In this document: positions 61,204-64,000 of the stretch, in pieces
How the letters are laid out: each line of letters begins with the position of its first letter
How positions within the stretch are numbered: the stretch's first letter is position 1
From: Sporosarcina sp. FSL K6-1522
GTDB lineage: Bacteria; Bacillota; Bacilli; Bacillales_A; Planococcaceae
Length of the DNA stretch: 64,000 nt
Direction: 5' to 3'
Assembly (NCBI RefSeq): GCF_038622445.1
Contig: NZ_CP152019.1
Coordinates: 3,074,501-3,138,500, forward strand
Notes under the pieces: generated by a model
Databases searched by the model: none
What the model saw: the letters and a program-made list of their open reading frames with translations, nothing else
What the model was told of the DNA's origin: nothing
Position numbers and translations under genes: made by a program

Positions 61204-61218
61204 TTAACAATTCGTTAA
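61204..61218. promoter_or_regulatory. Candidate operator of the NAD operon
   Basis: TTAACAATTCGTTAA is an inverted repeat (TTAAC/GTTAA, 5-base centre), 33 bases upstream of the Nudix/NrtR-like start. Confidence 0.4.
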
Positions 61219-61398
61219 CCATTAATCACAGTGTACACCCGTCTATTTGAATAGTCAATAAATAATGTCGATTGGTGTTCAGTTGCTAGTAGACATGTCG
61301 AAATACCCCCATTGAGCTCACTCCAACTGTCTTTTTCCACCAAAATCAAGCAACTCAATCATTCTTTCGTTAGAAAGTACAAGCAAGTCATTCTCTCA

Positions 61399-62086
<688 letters not shown>

Positions 62087-62103
62087 GACTCCTCCCCTTT
62101 ATC

Positions 62104-62148
62104 AAAACGCTATTCTTTTATGCCACTTGACCAAAAGAGTAGCGTTTT
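62104..62148 (+). terminator. Terminator of the collagen-like gene
   Basis: AAAACGCTATTCTTTT and AAAAGAGTAGCGTTTT arms with one G-T pair. Confidence 0.75.
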
Positions 62149-62176
62149 CAATGTGAGCTATACACTTTTACCATCA

Positions 62177-62207
62177 AAAAGCGCACAGGCCTAATGCTAG
62201 CCTGTGC
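62177..62207 (-). terminator. Terminator of the Ena-type gene
   Basis: GCACAGGC and GCCTGTGC arms. On the minus strand the stem is followed by GCTTTTTGA. Confidence 0.7.
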
Positions 62208-62251
62208 TAAAATCCTTCTACTCTTTTATGAGGGTTATTCCCTCGATACAC

Positions 62252-62629
62252 TTAGAAATTATAGTTTAATGAGAAAGAAACTTTGACCGCGGTACTAACC
62301 GTCCCTGTTCCAGATCCTTGAATCTCAATGCTCGTTAAATTATTGACAGTAATGGAAGCTGATTCGCCTGGTGGGACCGTTAAAATGGGCGTGGTGACTC
62401 CATTTATGAGCAGCCCGGCATCCCATGCATTTGTTAACCCCAAGTTCTCTACAAGGATGGTGCCATTGATCATAAAGTTCGTCGTATTTTCCCAAATCGA
62501 TATTGCTGCAGTACCGTCCGTTATCGCTACCGTCGTACAAACTGCATCATTGACACTACCTGAATTTGAACAACAGCCTAATTTCGCCAAAATAATTACC
62601 CCCATTGTCTTTTTGCATGTACATTCCAT
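62252..62629 (-). CDS. DUF3992 protein, endospore-appendage (Ena) subunit-like
   Basis: 125 residues from an ATG at 62629. The N-terminal connector carries cysteines (ECTCKK, GCC, VC). A single beta-sandwich domain follows: AAISIWENTTNFMINGTILVEN, LLINGVTTPILTVPPGESASITVNNLTSIEI and VKVSFSLNYNF at the end. This is the pattern of DUF3992 Ena pilins, which form disulfide-linked spore fibres. The ribosome site is weak (GGTG). Neighbours are a collagen-like gene and a CotZ-like fusion. Confidence 0.7.
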   Translation of the reverse strand: MECTCKKTMGVIILAKLGCCSNSGSVNDAVCTTVAITDGTAAISIWENTTNFMINGTILVENLGLTNAWDAGLLINGVTTPILTVPPGESASITVNNLTSIEIQGSGTGTVSTAVKVSFSLNYNF

Positions 62630-62679
62630 TGTATGTTCACCATTTCTAGTGTTAGGGGACAAATCATTCAGGTCGACAC

Positions 62680-63339
62680 TTAAAAATATAGCTTCTTTTT
62701 TTCACAAAAATGAAGTTGCAATTCAATCATTCCTTTCACTACATCCACCGGCGTAGCTATTTCAATCGATTGTAACTGACAGACAGTCAACGACCTAAAC
62801 TCATCTTTTGGCACTTGTAAGCGAATAGACTTTTCTTTTGTATAGAGAGTTAGCTCTACCTGCGGATCTGTTCCCGTGTAATGAACACTAACGGTCTCCG
62901 CATGCAATTGTTCTTTTCCGTCTAGTCTGTATATCGTTTTCGGTACATCTTTTTTACATAACATAAATGGTAAGCAAAGCTGATCGGTTACCACATAGGA
63001 TACTTGTAAGTAATCAAATACCGGTACATCTACAAGAGTAAGCCCACAAAAACGATTCGAATTGACAACCACTTTTGCCTTCGTGCGAAACAAATGCCCG
63101 TTACAATCGCAAGGTGCCAGCACTTCCAATACTACGCACAGCTCTCCACCATGAATAGAATGCACAGTAAAGAACCTCGACTTAAAAAAACATCCCCTTG
63201 AAAAACCGAATACCGTAAAGGGTGTGCCGTCTCTTCCCACTAACATAAATGGTACGGCAGTCTGACATTCGAATGGGTTCATCGCTTGCTGATTCACCGT
63301 GTCGATTTCCTTTAATCGATCCATCATCCAATTGGGCAA
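62680..63339 (-). CDS. CotY/CotZ-like spore surface protein with C-terminal DUF3992-like domain
   Basis: 219 residues from a TTG at 63339, chosen because AAGGAGG lies 8 bases upstream; the frame is open to an ATG at 63426 that has none. The first about 125 residues resemble the Cys-rich exosporium proteins CotY/CotZ/ExsY (ECQTAVPFMLVGRDGTPFTVFG, FFTVHSIHGGELCVVLEVLAPCDC). The last about 75 residues repeat the pattern of the neighbouring DUF3992 protein (IRLQVPKDEFRSLTVCQLQSIEI, then IELQLHF). It may anchor a fibre to the spore surface. The domain split is my reading by eye. Confidence 0.65.
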   Translation of the reverse strand: MPNWMMDRLKEIDTVNQQAMNPFECQTAVPFMLVGRDGTPFTVFGFSRGCFFKSRFFTVHSIHGGELCVVLEVLAPCDCNGHLFRTKAKVVVNSNRFCGLTLVDVPVFDYLQVSYVVTDQLCLPFMLCKKDVPKTIYRLDGKEQLHAETVSVHYTGTDPQVELTLYTKEKSIRLQVPKDEFRSLTVCQLQSIEIATPVDVVKGMIELQLHFCEKKKLYF

Positions 63340-63563
63340 GAGGTAGTCCTCCTTATAACAATCGAAGTAGTATGTATTGCTATAATACGTCAGATAAAAT
63401 CCTAGGGACACTCTGCTACAATCCATTGGAAATGTATCGTTGCCCGTAGCTTCTACGATGCATGCATACGAGTCAGAATCATCAACAAAAAAACAGTCGT
63501 AAGTCAGGCATCTATTTTTCGTTGGCTTTATTATGCTATTATTACCAATAAGGGGGAACGTCT

Positions 63564-64000
63564 ATGAATCTATTGTTAGTAGTTGGCATCATCGCTCTTT
63601 TTGTTTTACTGTTGATTTTTGCAAGACGGCAGCGTAACTACCAATATTCAAAAAAACTGGTTGCTCCACCGTGGGCTGATCAAGAAACACAACAACTTTT
63701 TCAACAATTTAACCAAGCCTGGTCCACCACAATTGAAACAACTGTAAATGAGCGTATTCAGCAAGCTGGGCACACCTTAGCGAATTCAGAATTACGAGAA
63801 CGTTGGTATGAACTCAAGAAATTTCTGTTGTTAGCAGGTGTCTCAAAAGGGCTTCCGATGTTTTCTACACAAGTAGATGATCTATGGCACTTCTTTTTGG
63901 ATGAAAAAGAGCTATATCAGGATTTTTGTGTAGCATTTATCGGGGAACGTATCGAACACTATCCGCACGAAACGCCAAAAAACTTACCGACGGAACGCGC
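63564..64000 (+). CDS. Glycine-rich domain (GRDP/DUF1399-like) protein, cut by window end
   Basis: 145 codons, open at the window end, starting at an ATG after AAGGGGGA. One N-terminal membrane helix (NLLLVVGIIALFVLLLIFA) anchors a cytoplasmic or outward-facing region. The segment VDDLWHFFLDEKELYQDFC followed by GERIEHYPH has the VDxxWH...Y..FC...I.H.P pattern of glycine-rich domain-containing proteins (DUF1399-like). Function unknown. Confidence 0.65.
   Translation, partial: MNLLLVVGIIALFVLLLIFARRQRNYQYSKKLVAPPWADQETQQLFQQFNQAWSTTIETTVNERIQQAGHTLANSELRERWYELKKFLLLAGVSKGLPMFSTQVDDLWHFFLDEKELYQDFCVAFIGERIEHYPHETPKNLPTER

Noticed and set aside
63340-63426. Upstream ATG for the CotY/CotZ-like protein
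   Set aside because: No ribosome site; the extra residues do not match the family, and AAGGAGG is correctly placed for the TTG at 63339.

Overview
The window looks like chromosomal DNA of an endospore-forming, low-to-mid GC Firmicute of the order Bacillales, most likely Planococcaceae (Sporosarcina/Lysinibacillus/Solibacillus type). This is inferred from strong Shine-Dalgarno sites, frequent TTG/GTG starts, Bacillus-type families (YqhV, YunC, YxcD, YitT, EcsB, SspL, HprK) and spore-surface genes. No rRNA or tRNA gene, phage or insertion sequence was recognised.

Layout. 1-3 kb: a BceAB-type ABC exporter cut by the window edge, then a short-chain dehydrogenase. 3.7-15 kb: small housekeeping and accessory genes on the minus strand (YqhV, PhnA/YjdM, XRE-cupin regulator divergent from a cysteine-synthase-like enzyme, MarR with an MFS pump, purU, a YrzF-like kinase behind a Mn2+ (yybP-ykoY) riboswitch, LysE and GNAT, a DHFR-like enzyme, an ABM protein, two VOC proteins). 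15.2-15.7 kb: a frameshifted small membrane gene and an orphan two-repeat type I-C CRISPR remnant. 15.9-20.7 kb: HAD phosphatase, asparaginase, GNAT, SMI1-LRR protein, ThiD/PdxK kinase. 21.2-27.8 kb: a compact six-gene polyamine operon. It carries both the decarboxy-SAM route (speD, speA, speE, speB) and the aspartate-semialdehyde route (carboxynorspermidine/carboxyspermidine dehydrogenase and decarboxylase). An MFS protein, a LysE exporter and a second XRE-cupin regulator follow.

30-44 kb: MBL hydrolase, ECF sigma/anti-sigma pair, SEC-C protein, DUF1540, YitT, YunC, orphan EcsB, membrane-anchored trypsin-like protease, amino-acid permease, TerD/TerA-like protein, YxcD. 44.9-49.7 kb: an XRE-cupin regulator with a probable ATT start, followed by what reads as a mevalonate catabolic operon: class II HMG-CoA reductase, a small TctB-like and a large TctA-like membrane protein, and HMG-CoA lyase. 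A perfect 45-bp palindrome sits at the operon promoter. 49.8-56.9 kb: an HPr kinase/phosphorylase-like gene, a UPF1-like superfamily 1 helicase with a very long coiled-coil insert overlapping a gene of unknown function, and a hypothetical protein.

56.9-64 kb: sspL, a pseudouridine synthase, an alpha/beta hydrolase, and a NAD-metabolism operon (Nudix/NrtR-like, PncA, NadD-like). Last comes a spore-surface cluster: a collagen-like protein, an Ena-type DUF3992 protein, and a CotY/CotZ-like protein that appears fused to a similar domain. A glycine-rich-domain type protein is cut by the end.

Non-coding structure: two diverged copies of a ~200-220 bp palindromic element with GGA-loop hairpins (36.3 and 55.8 kb), and a second short repeat family (25.3 and 44.7 kb). 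There are also several candidate operators and many intrinsic terminators. Function calls rest on reading motifs and family resemblance by eye; no database search was possible.
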